Below are positions 8,098 to 15,342 of a DNA stretch of 37,569 nt, in pieces. The stretch is from a gamma proteobacterium symbiont of Ctena orbiculata. Lineage in GTDB: Bacteria; Pseudomonadota; Gammaproteobacteria; Chromatiales; Chromatiaceae. A program made the translations under genes and the position numbers. The notes beneath the pieces are model-generated. The model was not told where the DNA came from, ran no database searches, and saw nothing but the letters and a program-made list of their open reading frames with translations. Each line of letters opens with the position of its first letter. Position 1 is the first letter of the stretch. Location of the stretch: the NCBI GenBank assembly GCA_003094555.1, contig NATW01000094.1, positions 1 to 37,569 of the forward strand, given 5' to 3'.

Positions 8098-9872
8098 GCG
8101 TTAGCCTCCTGCGGCTCTTGCAGTTGCATCTCCCGGTCGTAACGGCGATGCTTGTTCCGGACTTTCCAGCGAATCCACAGGCCGGTGCCAAGCACCGAGA
8201 GGATCGGGCAGATCGAGGCCATCGAAAGAATGCCAAAGCCTTCGATCGCGTTCATCGCGTTACCAAACCCCAGGCCCATCGCCAGCACCAGTGGCACCGT
8301 GACCGGACCGGTAGTCACACCCGCACTGTCCCAGGCGATATTGACGAACTCTTCGGTGGAGAAATGAGTCATGGCAATCGCCAGCAGGTAACCTGGAATC
8401 AGCAGCCAGGCGATGGAAAAGCCGTAGACGATCTTGGCCACGCCAAGCGCGATACCGAAGGCGACGCCCAATGAGACCGCGTACATCAGCACCCGCTTGC
8501 GGAAGGCGCCGTTGGTGAGGTTTTCCACGGTGAGCCCCAGGGCGTTGAGCGCGGGTTCGGCCAGGGTAGCGCCGAAGCCCAGCAGCCAGGCAAAGATGAA
8601 AGCGATGCTGAGGCCGAGTGCAAGCCCATACAACGGATCCCCGTCGACAGCGGCGATGTCGGTGAAAGATGCGGGCACCAGGCCGCCGGACTGGCCGCCG
8701 AGCTTCGCCAGGCCATAGGTCAGGCCCAGATTGAAGATGATCATGCCGAGCACCGACAGGGTGATGCCATAGGCGATATTACCGGGCTGGGCCAGGCGCT
8801 CGTTGAGCACAAGCTTCATCACTAGATAGAGAAAGATCACCAGCGGTACGATGGCGCGCAGACCGCCGATGATCTCCACCCAGGGGGTCTGTTGATGCCA
8901 GGCCGGGTCGGTGCTGACCGCGGCCGCGCTGTTGGCGGCGGCAATGATCTCCTGCGGGCTGCTCACCAGGGAGACATAGACCGCCAACAGCTCCACGCAG
9001 ATAATGGGGAACAGCGAGGCCAGGGTAACGATGCCGAAACCGGAGAGTGACGACTGTCCCTTACCCGCCGAGGCGGCGATGCCGATACCCAGCGACAGCA
9101 CCAGCGGTACGGTGACCGGGCCGGTGGTGACCGCGCCGCAGTCCCAGGCCAGACCGAGGGTCTTGCTCAACTCCGGATCCATGAGGATATACCCGGTGAG
9201 ACCGATGGTGGGCAACAGGGTGAGGTAGATCAGCGGTTTAAGGCTCCAGCCGTAGAGGAAGCGCAGGGTGCCCAGCACCGCCGCGGATCCGACACCGATA
9301 CCGACACCAAGCACCAGTACCTCGGCCCAATCGTTGAGCAGCGCATAGAGGTAGGGGGCGGACTCGACGCGCACGATCGCCCCGGCGGCCTTCAAGGCCC
9401 CAATCGCGGGTTCAGCGAAGGTCACACCTATACCCAGAAGGAAGGCGATCACCAATACAAGATTGAGGGGGGCCTTCGCCGGCAGGGTGATCCCAAGGGT
9501 CTCGCCGAAGGGCATCAGGCCAACCTTCAGCCCCTCCATGAAGAACATCAGGCCGATGATCACCGCAACCAGTCCGCCGGTGATCAGCCCGGCATCGGCA
9601 ATGTCCTGGTGTAGGATGAACAACTGAAACAGGACCAGATAGGCCGCCAGCGGTATCACCGCACGGATCTGTTCCATCAGGCGCACATTGAGATAGGGCC
9701 TGATAAGGCGATAGATGTCGATAAGACGTAATTGGATTTTCGGTGCGCGGTAGGGCAGTTCGTTACCTTCGGCATCCATGAGCATCTTGGGCGTCAGGTT
9801 ACTGTAGGGGATTCGGTCCTGTTGGATTGTTATCTCTCTTACGAAGGCACCGAAACGGATCTCTGTTGCCAT
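8094..9872 (-). CDS. DUF1538 membrane protein, likely cation/proton antiporter
   Basis: A 592-residue polytopic inner-membrane protein built of two homologous halves: AEPAIGALKAAG recurs as AEPALNALG, and WDCGAVTTGPVTVPLVL recurs as WDSAGVTTGPVTVPLVL. DUF1538 proteins have been reported, as the UmpA/UmpB pair of Halomonas, to act as Na+/H+ antiporters; here both halves are fused in one chain. A GTG at 9884 would add MEDV, but GGAGG sits five bases before the ATG at 9872, so 9872 is chosen. It is first in an operon with two PII-like genes, which suggests metabolite or nucleotide control of transport. Confidence 0.8.
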   Translation of the reverse strand: MATEIRFGAFVREITIQQDRIPYSNLTPKMLMDAEGNELPYRAPKIQLRLIDIYRLIRPYLNVRLMEQIRAVIPLAAYLVLFQLFILHQDIADAGLITGGLVAVIIGLMFFMEGLKVGLMPFGETLGITLPAKAPLNLVLVIAFLLGIGVTFAEPAIGALKAAGAIVRVESAPYLYALLNDWAEVLVLGVGIGVGSAAVLGTLRFLYGWSLKPLIYLTLLPTIGLTGYILMDPELSKTLGLAWDCGAVTTGPVTVPLVLSLGIGIAASAGKGQSSLSGFGIVTLASLFPIICVELLAVYVSLVSSPQEIIAAANSAAAVSTDPAWHQQTPWVEIIGGLRAIVPLVIFLYLVMKLVLNERLAQPGNIAYGITLSVLGMIIFNLGLTYGLAKLGGQSGGLVPASFTDIAAVDGDPLYGLALGLSIAFIFAWLLGFGATLAEPALNALGLTVENLTNGAFRKRVLMYAVSLGVAFGIALGVAKIVYGFSIAWLLIPGYLLAIAMTHFSTEEFVNIAWDSAGVTTGPVTVPLVLAMGLGFGNAMNAIEGFGILSMASICPILSVLGTGLWIRWKVRNKHRRYDREMQLQEPQEANA

Positions 9873-9942
9873 GACGTCCTCCACATCCAGCCAGTTGGGA
9901 TTCTATGATCATCCGGTTACAGTACCATGACCCGCCAATTAA

Positions 9943-10134
9943 AGGGTTTGTAGGAAACGCCTCACTCAGGGTACGCAGATCACCACGTCAGACGGCCACA
10001 TGGGGTTCTACGGATCTTATGTGTCGACCAAGCTGGCGATCAGCAGCTACGCGGTAGCGATCCTGCGGGACAGGGGGTATCAGCGAGATGGCGCAGATCG
10101 ATTGTTTCAGTCACAAGGCATATGTAAAACATAA
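9943..10134 (+). pseudogene. Possible gene remnant, no start codon
   Basis: The 395-base gap before the DM13 gene contains a plus-strand frame open from 9943 to TAA at 10132, with protein-like composition (GHMGFYGSYVSTKLAISSY, then AVAILRDRGYQRDG) but no start codon or ribosome site. It looks like the 3' end of a lost gene; I do not recognise the family. The rest of the gap shows nothing clear. Confidence 0.3.
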
Positions 10135-10267
10135 CTAGAGACAGCCTATTGACTCACCAAATTTGTGTCTTTTGGCCAATTCAGCTGAAGTCTTGCTATA
10201 AATAAGCAGACGGGCGGGGTGTTCGTCTGACTGCCAAGCGTAGCAGGCACATAGTCGTGGAGAGAGA

Positions 10268-10744
10268 ATGAAATTTCGCACACTGGTATTGCTCGTTGCA
10301 ACCCACGGCCTTGTGGGCGCGGTAGGGTTCGGCATTGGAATCTACGCGCTGCCCATTCTTACAGCGCCGCCTGCGCCCAGTGAATCCGAGATAACGGCAA
10401 TGTCCTCCACTGCCCGCTATACTGCGGCATTCAAGAGAGATCTTAAAGACAGCGACGCACTGCATTGGGGGGAGGGCAGGGTCTCGGTGGGTGCCGAATC
10501 CATCACGCTGATGGGGAAGCTTGCCCCTGGCCCGGATTACAAGCTCTATCTCTCCCCGGAATTCGTTGAGACCGAGTCAGACTTCAATCGTCTGAAGGCC
10601 GATATGGTTCGTGTGGGAGACGTCAAGACCTTCGAGAATTTCATTGTAGACGTTCCGCCAGGTATCGATCCGGGAAACTACACTAGTGTCATTGTCTGGT
10701 GTGAGTCCTTCGGCCAATTCATTACATCCGCCAAGTACCGATAA
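10268..10744 (+). CDS. Membrane-anchored DM13 domain protein
   Basis: A 158-residue protein with an N-terminal signal anchor (about 5-30) and a DM13 domain over roughly 55-158. Key features are the core GEGRVSVGAESITLMGKL, PDYKLYLSPE and the conserved Cys in VIVWCESFGQFITSA near the end. DM13 domains are thought to carry a redox-active Cys and occur in exported electron-transfer proteins; the role in bacteria is not established. GGAGAG lies at good distance before the ATG. The next gene encodes an iron-sulfur protein 40 bases downstream, so a redox pair is possible. Confidence 0.8.
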   Translation: MKFRTLVLLVATHGLVGAVGFGIGIYALPILTAPPAPSESEITAMSSTARYTAAFKRDLKDSDALHWGEGRVSVGAESITLMGKLAPGPDYKLYLSPEFVETESDFNRLKADMVRVGDVKTFENFIVDVPPGIDPGNYTSVIVWCESFGQFITSAKYR

Positions 10745-10783
10745 TGGATCCGGCCTTTTATTGAATAACAGATGGAGGATAGG

Positions 10784-11434
10784 ATGGGTAAGAAACAGGT
10801 TTTTCTCTATCCTGGTAAGCAAATCGATGTTGAATGGGACGGAAGACTCTGCATTCACATCGGTGAATGCGGATATTCGAAAGGGGAGCTTTTTGTCGCA
10901 GGAAGAGATCCCTGGTGCCAACCCGATCTTTCATCCCCTACCGAAGTTAAGGAAATCGTGGAACGATGCCCAAGTGGTGCACTGGTTTACAAAAACAAGG
11001 ATGGCCAGATAACCGAAGCCGCAGCATCAGAAAACACTGTGACCGTTATTTACCAGGGCCCCTATTTTTTGAAGGGTAATCTGGCAATAGAGCAATCACC
11101 TGGTGATATGCCTGGTGTTCAATTTCGGGCGGCATTATGCCGCTGTGGTTTGTCAAAAAACAAGCCGTTTTGTGACAATAGTCATGATGGTCAATTTAAA
11201 GACTATGGTGCGGTAGGGGAGACCGGCGAGCCATTGAAGGAAACCGGCGGAAAATTAAAAGTCGCCCCATTAAAGGATGGTCCGCTCATGTTGTCGGGAA
11301 ATGTCACAATTAAAGCCGGCAGCGGCCGCAGCGCCTGGCAGGGTGATAAAGTGGCCCTGTGTCGTTGTGGTGCTTCGAAAAACAAACCGTTTTGTGATGG
11401 GACACATAACAGTGTGGGTTTTAAAGCTGATTAG
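10784..11434 (+). CDS. Triple Fe-S protein: Fer4_19-type plus two CDGSH domains
   Basis: A 216-residue cytoplasmic protein. Residues about 5-75 resemble the divergent mono-cluster ferredoxin domain often found with CDGSH (CIHIGECGYSKGELF, PWCQPD, RCPSGALVY). Two CDGSH zinc-finger-type iron-sulfur motifs follow: CRCGLSKNKPFCDNSH (from C119) and CRCGASKNKPFCDGTH (from C193), each giving the three-Cys one-His ligand set of a 2Fe-2S cluster. An ATG at 10772 is possible, but GGAGG sits five bases before the ATG at 10784, which is preferred. CDGSH proteins act in cluster or electron transfer and sense redox state. Confidence 0.9.
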   Translation: MGKKQVFLYPGKQIDVEWDGRLCIHIGECGYSKGELFVAGRDPWCQPDLSSPTEVKEIVERCPSGALVYKNKDGQITEAAASENTVTVIYQGPYFLKGNLAIEQSPGDMPGVQFRAALCRCGLSKNKPFCDNSHDGQFKDYGAVGETGEPLKETGGKLKVAPLKDGPLMLSGNVTIKAGSGRSAWQGDKVALCRCGASKNKPFCDGTHNSVGFKAD

Positions 11435-11450
11435 GGAAGGGCTGATTGAT

Positions 11451-11521
11451 CCGTCATTTCGGCGAATGCCGGAATCTATGCGCTTGATTTTCCTGGATCC
11501 CGGCATGCGCCGGGATGACGG
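11451..11521. repeat. MITE-like inverted repeat
   Basis: The left arm CCGTCATTTCGGCGAATGCC and its extension GGAATC pair, with a few mismatches, with the right arm GGATCCCGGCATGCGCCGGG followed by ATGACGG. The element is 71 bases long, able to form one large hairpin, and starts 16 bases after the CDGSH gene. It may act as a terminator-like structure, but the relation to 1738-1769 points to a dispersed repeat family. Confidence 0.7.
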
Positions 11522-11643
11522 AAAGAGGAATCATCAGAAGTTTCTTAGTTAAAAGGCGTTATGTGTCTTTATTCTTCTACGAATGAAACGACTCAATTAA
11601 ACTAGATTTCAATAAATAATCACTAATATGAAGGAGATATACT

Positions 11644-11904
11644 ATGCCTAAAGCACTTGTATTTCATACAGTTGATGATGTAGACCATTGGTTAAATTCA
11701 CCTAAACGAGAGGAGATATTTAAGGGCGTTTTAGAAGACATTGAGACATTTGTAAGTGTAGAAGATCCCAACAAGGTAGGTTTATCCGCTAATATTCTCG
11801 ATATGGAAAAATTTAATGAACTTATGGCAAGCGAAGAAGGTGCTGCAGCCATGAAGTATGATGGTGTGCATGCAGACACCGTGCAGCTCTTTCTTAAATC
11901 TTAG
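11644..11904 (+). CDS. Small cytoplasmic protein of unknown function
   Basis: An 86-residue protein with no signal peptide or Cys (opening MPKALVFHTVDDVDHWLNSP). The helix-strand alternation and length suggest a single alpha/beta domain, possibly of the ferredoxin-like dimeric barrel kind, but I do not recognise it. Expression is likely strong: AAGGAG sits before the ATG at ideal distance. The gene is markedly A+T-rich against its neighbours and has its own upstream space, suggesting an independently acquired single-gene unit. Confidence 0.65.
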   Translation: MPKALVFHTVDDVDHWLNSPKREEIFKGVLEDIETFVSVEDPNKVGLSANILDMEKFNELMASEEGAAAMKYDGVHADTVQLFLKS

Positions 11905-11917
11905 CCGTACATAAATA

Positions 11918-12049
11918 ATGATAACGAGACAGAGGGTCTTGTTAAAACAACTGTTAAATTTCTGTGAGTCTCAGCTGATAAAGAGATATTTGATCGAGAC
12001 AGATGATGATATTTCAGGCGATGCGCCAGGTTATGATCAGATGTACTGA
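11918..12049 (+). pseudogene. Remnant carrying a copy of the thioredoxin-protein tail
   Basis: A short frame beginning at ATG 11918 ends in RYLIETDDDISGDAPGYDQMY, closely matching the end of the secreted thioredoxin-fold protein at 6053-6562 (GYVLTKDDISGDAPGYDQLY). The DNA is identical over 26 bases (TCAGGCGATGCGCCAGGTTA followed by TGATCA). The first 20 codons do not match. It is most simply the 3' scar of a lost paralogue. Confidence 0.6.
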
Positions 12050-12080
12050 TGTTGGTTGCGGCTATCCTCAATCAGTACGA

Positions 12081-12368
12081 CTATTGCAACGTGGTAAGCC
12101 GGGCAATAAGTTCCGGAAAGAGATAGACCACCACAATCATGGCCGGAATTACATAAAAGTAGACCCGCATGCTATTACGCAACAACCGATTGGCATCTTT
12201 AAGTTCCATAAAGTGATCGACAATCATGCGCCCCTTGTAGGCTACGGTGAAGGTGATCACCAGAATCAACACCAGCCCCTGATCAGGTGACTCGGCAATC
12301 GCCGCGCTGAGCAGGGTCAACCCCATCAACACCAGCCAAATGAAATCAACGGATTTGGTATCGAACAA
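12081..12368 (-). CDS. norF: NorF-like / cytochrome oxidase subunit IV-type membrane protein
   Basis: A 95-residue protein with three hydrophobic segments (about 8-25, 29-47, 70-90) and the motif TVAYKGRMIVDHFMELKD typical of the COX4-pro/NorF group. It follows its NorE partner by 13 bases on the minus strand. The start is TTG at 12368, supported by GGAG seven bases upstream. NorF-type proteins are accessory to nitric oxide reductase or related heme-copper enzymes. It parallels the plus-strand gene at 13794. Confidence 0.75.
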   Translation of the reverse strand: MFDTKSVDFIWLVLMGLTLLSAAIAESPDQGLVLILVITFTVAYKGRMIVDHFMELKDANRLLRNSMRVYFYVIPAMIVVVYLFPELIARLTTLQ

Positions 12369-12381
12369 CTGTCGTCTCCAA

Positions 12382-12981
12382 TCAACGCAATACGTATAGC
12401 AAGGGGAATATGACGATCCACGCCAGATCGATCATATGCCAGTAGACGGCGACGGCCTCCAGGCCGCTGTGATTATGCTGGGTTATTCCACCCATCCTTA
12501 TCCCCATAATAGCCCATAAAATGGCGCCGCTCCCCCAGCCGACATGGAGCAGATGGTTGAAGGTGGTGTAGTAGTAGACGGTAAAGAAGATATCGGTGTC
12601 GGTGGCCAGGCCCCGTTCGCTGTTCCAATGATACTCGTAGAACTTGATGATCAGGTAGAGCACTCCCATGGCGACGGCCGACCAGAGCCAGCGCTGGCAC
12701 ATATCGACCTGGCCGATCCTGATCGATTTGATCGCCTTGATGACGAAATAGCTGCTGGAGAGCAGCACCAGGGTATTCAGGACACCTGCGGTGGTATTCA
12801 GCTGCAGGGGTCCTGCGGCGAAAAACTCGGGATTGTGGACCTTGGCGAGGAAATAGACGATGAACATCAACGCGAACTCGGTCATTTCCGAGAGAATCCC
12901 TACCCAGATAGCCATATTGCCGGGTATATGGTGTTTTGCCGGTATGACTGCCTGTGCTGTGGGCGCTATGGGATCAGGCAT
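12382..12981 (-). CDS. norE: NorE-like / cytochrome c oxidase subunit III-type protein
   Basis: A subunit III-type membrane protein with about five membrane segments. Signature blocks are GNMAIWVGILSEMTEFALMF, YFVIKAIKSIRIGQ, KFYEYHWN, FNHLLHVGWGSG and the C-terminal YWHMIDLAWIVIFPLLYV. A longer frame runs to an ATG at 13125, but that would put the start only four bases from the FNR-type box at 13129; starting at the Met at 12981 (200 codons) matches its paralogue at 13206 in length. NorE proteins assist nitric oxide reductase assembly or activity. It is divergent from the second norE and shares the regulatory region. Confidence 0.8.
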   Translation of the reverse strand: MPDPIAPTAQAVIPAKHHIPGNMAIWVGILSEMTEFALMFIVYFLAKVHNPEFFAAGPLQLNTTAGVLNTLVLLSSSYFVIKAIKSIRIGQVDMCQRWLWSAVAMGVLYLIIKFYEYHWNSERGLATDTDIFFTVYYYTTFNHLLHVGWGSGAILWAIMGIRMGGITQHNHSGLEAVAVYWHMIDLAWIVIFPLLYVLR

Positions 12982-13128
12982 GAGAGGATTGATATCGGAA
13001 ACGGAATCCGCTTGGACCTTTGGATAGTGTGTTGGCTCATTGTCCTTCCGTCCGGCGATAGCGCTTTGACAAGGATCAAATGACTGTTTCTCTACTGAAG
13101 TAAAGCCCAGCCAAACCCCATACACAGC

Positions 13129-13142
13129 TTGATATTCATCAA
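13129..13142. promoter_or_regulatory. FNR/DNR-type box between divergent norE genes
   Basis: TTGATATTCATCAA is a perfect match to TTGAT-N4-ATCAA, the CRP/FNR-family site used by FNR, DNR and NnrR. It sits between the two divergent norE genes; with a class II position about 41 bases upstream of each transcript start, it could serve both directions. A TTTAGCAT-like -10 lies at about 13162-13169 for the plus gene. Confidence 0.8.
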
Positions 13143-13205
13143 GGTGAAGAATCGCTCCTGTTTTAGCATTGGGAAGGTGAATTTTTTATAGGAGCACTGA
13201 GGCAG

Positions 13206-13787
13206 GTGCAGGCCCAGGCAACAATCGAATCGAATCGATATCCTCCGGGAGATTTGGCGATATGGGTCTTCATACTGGCTGAACTGGCTGCATTTGCCGC
13301 GTTTTTCGCGGCTTACGCATTTACCCGTATGCAGAATGTGGAAATGTTCAACCACTACCAGGACACCCTGGACAGCGATGCGGCGCTGATCAACACATTC
13401 GCCTTGATCACCAGCAGCTATTTCGTTGTCAGGGCGGTGGCTTCCATTCGTGAAGATGACAGTAGCGGGTGTGTACGTTGGCTGTTGGCGGCATTGGTCA
13501 TGGGGGTGCTCTTCCTGATGGTGAAGGGGCATGAGTATGTCCACCATATCGATGCGGGTATCAGGCTGAGCACAAACACTTTCTATATGTTCTATCTGTC
13601 ACTGACCTTTTTTCATTTCATGCATGTCATCATGGGCATGGTGATCCTTGCCGCTGTGGCGGTGAAGGCCAACAGGGGAGGGTACAGCGACAGGGAACAT
13701 ACAGGGGTTGAAACAGGCGCCTCTTATTGGCACATGGTCGACCTGGTCTGGCTGATCCTGTTTCCCCTGGTCTACATCATGAGATGA
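13206..13787 (+). CDS. norE: NorE-like / cytochrome c oxidase subunit III-type protein (second)
   Basis: A 193-residue five-segment membrane protein homologous to 12382-12981: GDLAIWVFILAELAAFAAFF, YFVVRAVASIRED, VKGHEYVHHIDAG, FFHFMHVIMGMV and YWHMVDLVWLILFPLVYI. The start is GTG at 13206 with GAGG just upstream and AGGAG a little further. It leads a plus-strand run norE-norF-norQ-small membrane gene-norD with gaps of a few bases or overlaps, so it is the first gene of the operon controlled by the box at 13129. The role is accessory to NO reductase; no catalytic subunit is in the window. Confidence 0.85.
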   Translation: MQAQATIESNRYPPGDLAIWVFILAELAAFAAFFAAYAFTRMQNVEMFNHYQDTLDSDAALINTFALITSSYFVVRAVASIREDDSSGCVRWLLAALVMGVLFLMVKGHEYVHHIDAGIRLSTNTFYMFYLSLTFFHFMHVIMGMVILAAVAVKANRGGYSDREHTGVETGASYWHMVDLVWLILFPLVYIMR

Positions 13788-13793
13788 ACGGCA

Positions 13794-14069
13794 ATGATTA
13801 GACGCACCGTTTTTGGTATCCGTGCCTGTACCTGGGTCTGGCTGATCATGATGTGCATGACACTGGCAACCTACCTGATTGGTCGATATGGCCTGGGTGG
13901 GCTGGGTGTTTCGCTGACAGTATTGGCTTTTGCTCTGATAAAGGGGCAGATGGTGGGTGACTACTTTATGGGTCTGAAACAGATCAAGGGCTTTTGGCGC
14001 TGGCCGATCAGTCTTTGGTTGTTTCTTCCCGGTGGTTTGATCGGTGTCGCCTTTACTCTTGTCGGATGA
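13794..14069 (+). CDS. norF: NorF-like small membrane protein (second)
   Basis: A 91-residue protein with three hydrophobic segments and the motif VLAFALIKGQMVGDYFMGLKQIKGFWR, the counterpart of the block in the minus-strand NorF at 12081. Paired with norE, six bases after its stop. Presumed accessory subunit for NO reductase or a related heme-copper enzyme. Confidence 0.8.
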   Translation: MIRRTVFGIRACTWVWLIMMCMTLATYLIGRYGLGGLGVSLTVLAFALIKGQMVGDYFMGLKQIKGFWRWPISLWLFLPGGLIGVAFTLVG

Positions 14070-14079
14070 GGAAATATCG

Positions 14080-14898
14080 ATGGAAAAACCTGTAGTAGTG
14101 ACCACTCGGAATATTGACCCGTCACTCCCGTTCTATAAGCCCCAGGCACAGGAGATCGAACTCTTCGACTATGCCTTTAAACATCAGTTGCCGTTGCTGA
14201 TCAAGGGCCCGACCGGTTGTGGCAAAACCCGCTTTATCAACTATATGGCGGCCAAACTCGACCGGCCTGTCTACACGGTGGCCTGTCACGATGACCTGAG
14301 TGCGGCGGACCTGGTGGGGCGGCATCTGATCGGGGAGGACGGCACCTACTGGTCGGATGGCCCGCTGACCCGGGCGGTGAGGGAGGGGGCTATCTGCTAC
14401 CTGGATGAAGTGGTCGAGGCGAGAAAGGATACCACCGTGGTGCTCCATCCGCTGACCGACGATCGGCGTATCCTGCCCCTGGAACGGACCGGGGAGATCC
14501 TCAAGGCGCCGCCGGATTTCATGCTGGTTGTCTCCTATAACCCCGGTTATCAGAACCTGCTGAAAGGCATGAAGCCGAGTACCAAGCAGCGTTTCGTGGC
14601 ACTCCGGTTCGAGTTTCCGTCACCGGAGCTGGAACATGAAATCCTAATTGGCGAGACCGGCATCGAGAGCGACATGGCCCGGCAACTGGTACGTCTGGCA
14701 AACGCCATGCGGGCCCTCAAGGATCACGACCTGGAGGAGGCGGCCTCTACCAGACTGCTGGTATACGCGGCCACGTTGATACTGGGCGGGTACCAGCCTG
14801 TCGAGGCCTGCCGTGCCGCCCTGGTGGAACCGTTGACTGATGACCTGGAAACCGCGGCAGCCTTGATGGAGGTCGTCTATGCCACAATCGGGCAGTGA
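14080..14898 (+). CDS. norQ: NorQ, MoxR-type AAA+ ATPase
   Basis: A 272-residue AAA+ protein. Walker A is G43-PTGCGK-T50, Walker B is ICYLDEV, followed by sensor-type VVSYNPGYQ and the MoxR C-terminal lid. The annotation from 14044 would overlap norF; the ATG at 14080 has GAGGA eight bases upstream and gives the usual NorQ start (MEKPVVV). NorQ works with the VWA protein NorD to remodel NO reductase, probably driving insertion of its non-heme iron. The gene overlaps the next one by 20 bases. Confidence 0.92.
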   Translation: MEKPVVVTTRNIDPSLPFYKPQAQEIELFDYAFKHQLPLLIKGPTGCGKTRFINYMAAKLDRPVYTVACHDDLSAADLVGRHLIGEDGTYWSDGPLTRAVREGAICYLDEVVEARKDTTVVLHPLTDDRRILPLERTGEILKAPPDFMLVVSYNPGYQNLLKGMKPSTKQRFVALRFEFPSPELEHEILIGETGIESDMARQLVRLANAMRALKDHDLEEAASTRLLVYAATLILGGYQPVEACRAALVEPLTDDLETAAALMEVVYATIGQ

Positions 14899-15304
14899 CA
14901 ATTTTCCCCAGGATCCGCCGGGCACAGGCATGGCTGTCACCGCGGAATCTCTCTATCTGGCAAATCTGCTGCTGATACCGGGTATCGCGTTTGTCATACT
15001 GATGGTCATCTATTTCAAGCAGTCAAAATCCTTACCACCCCTTGCACGATCACACCTTGACCAAACCGTCTCGGCCTCTCTCTGGGCAGGGGTGCTGTTG
15101 GTGATTGTCAATCTGGTTATTCTCCTGCTTGGCGGTTATGACGGCGCCTATACCTGGATGGTGGTCATCATCTACTTCACGGTCTGCCACTCCAGCCTGA
15201 TCCTCATCGGCATGCTGGGCCTCGCCAAGGCGATGGCGGGTAAATGTTTCCGTTACCCACTTATCGGCCGGGTATTGCCCGAGGCGTGCCGGGGTATGGC
15301 CTGA
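14879..15304 (+). CDS. Small four-segment membrane protein in the nor operon
   Basis: A 141-residue inner-membrane protein with hydrophobic stretches at about 26-46, 67-86 and 92-117. The ending resembles DUF4870-type proteins (GLAKAMAGKCFRYPLIGRVL). GGAGG lies nine bases before the ATG, inside norQ, so translation is coupled. Similar short membrane genes sit between norQ and norD in some bacteria, but no function is known to me. Confidence 0.7.
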   Translation: MPQSGSDNFPQDPPGTGMAVTAESLYLANLLLIPGIAFVILMVIYFKQSKSLPPLARSHLDQTVSASLWAGVLLVIVNLVILLLGGYDGAYTWMVVIIYFTVCHSSLILIGMLGLAKAMAGKCFRYPLIGRVLPEACRGMA

Positions 15305-15342
15305 TGATCATCAACCCGATCGAGTCAACCGGAGGCTAGGCG

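Noticed and set aside
7418-8236. Long minus-strand frame overlapping both PII-like genes
   Set aside because: Arg/Gly/Ser-rich low-complexity translation in the wrong frame of well-supported genes.
13126-13547. Minus-strand frame opposite the plus-strand norE
   Set aside because: His/Gln-rich shadow of a clear membrane protein gene.
15301-15314. CTGATGATCATCAA, one mismatch from an FNR-type box before norD
   Set aside because: It overlaps the preceding stop codon and breaks a conserved base; norD already belongs to the operon starting at 13206.
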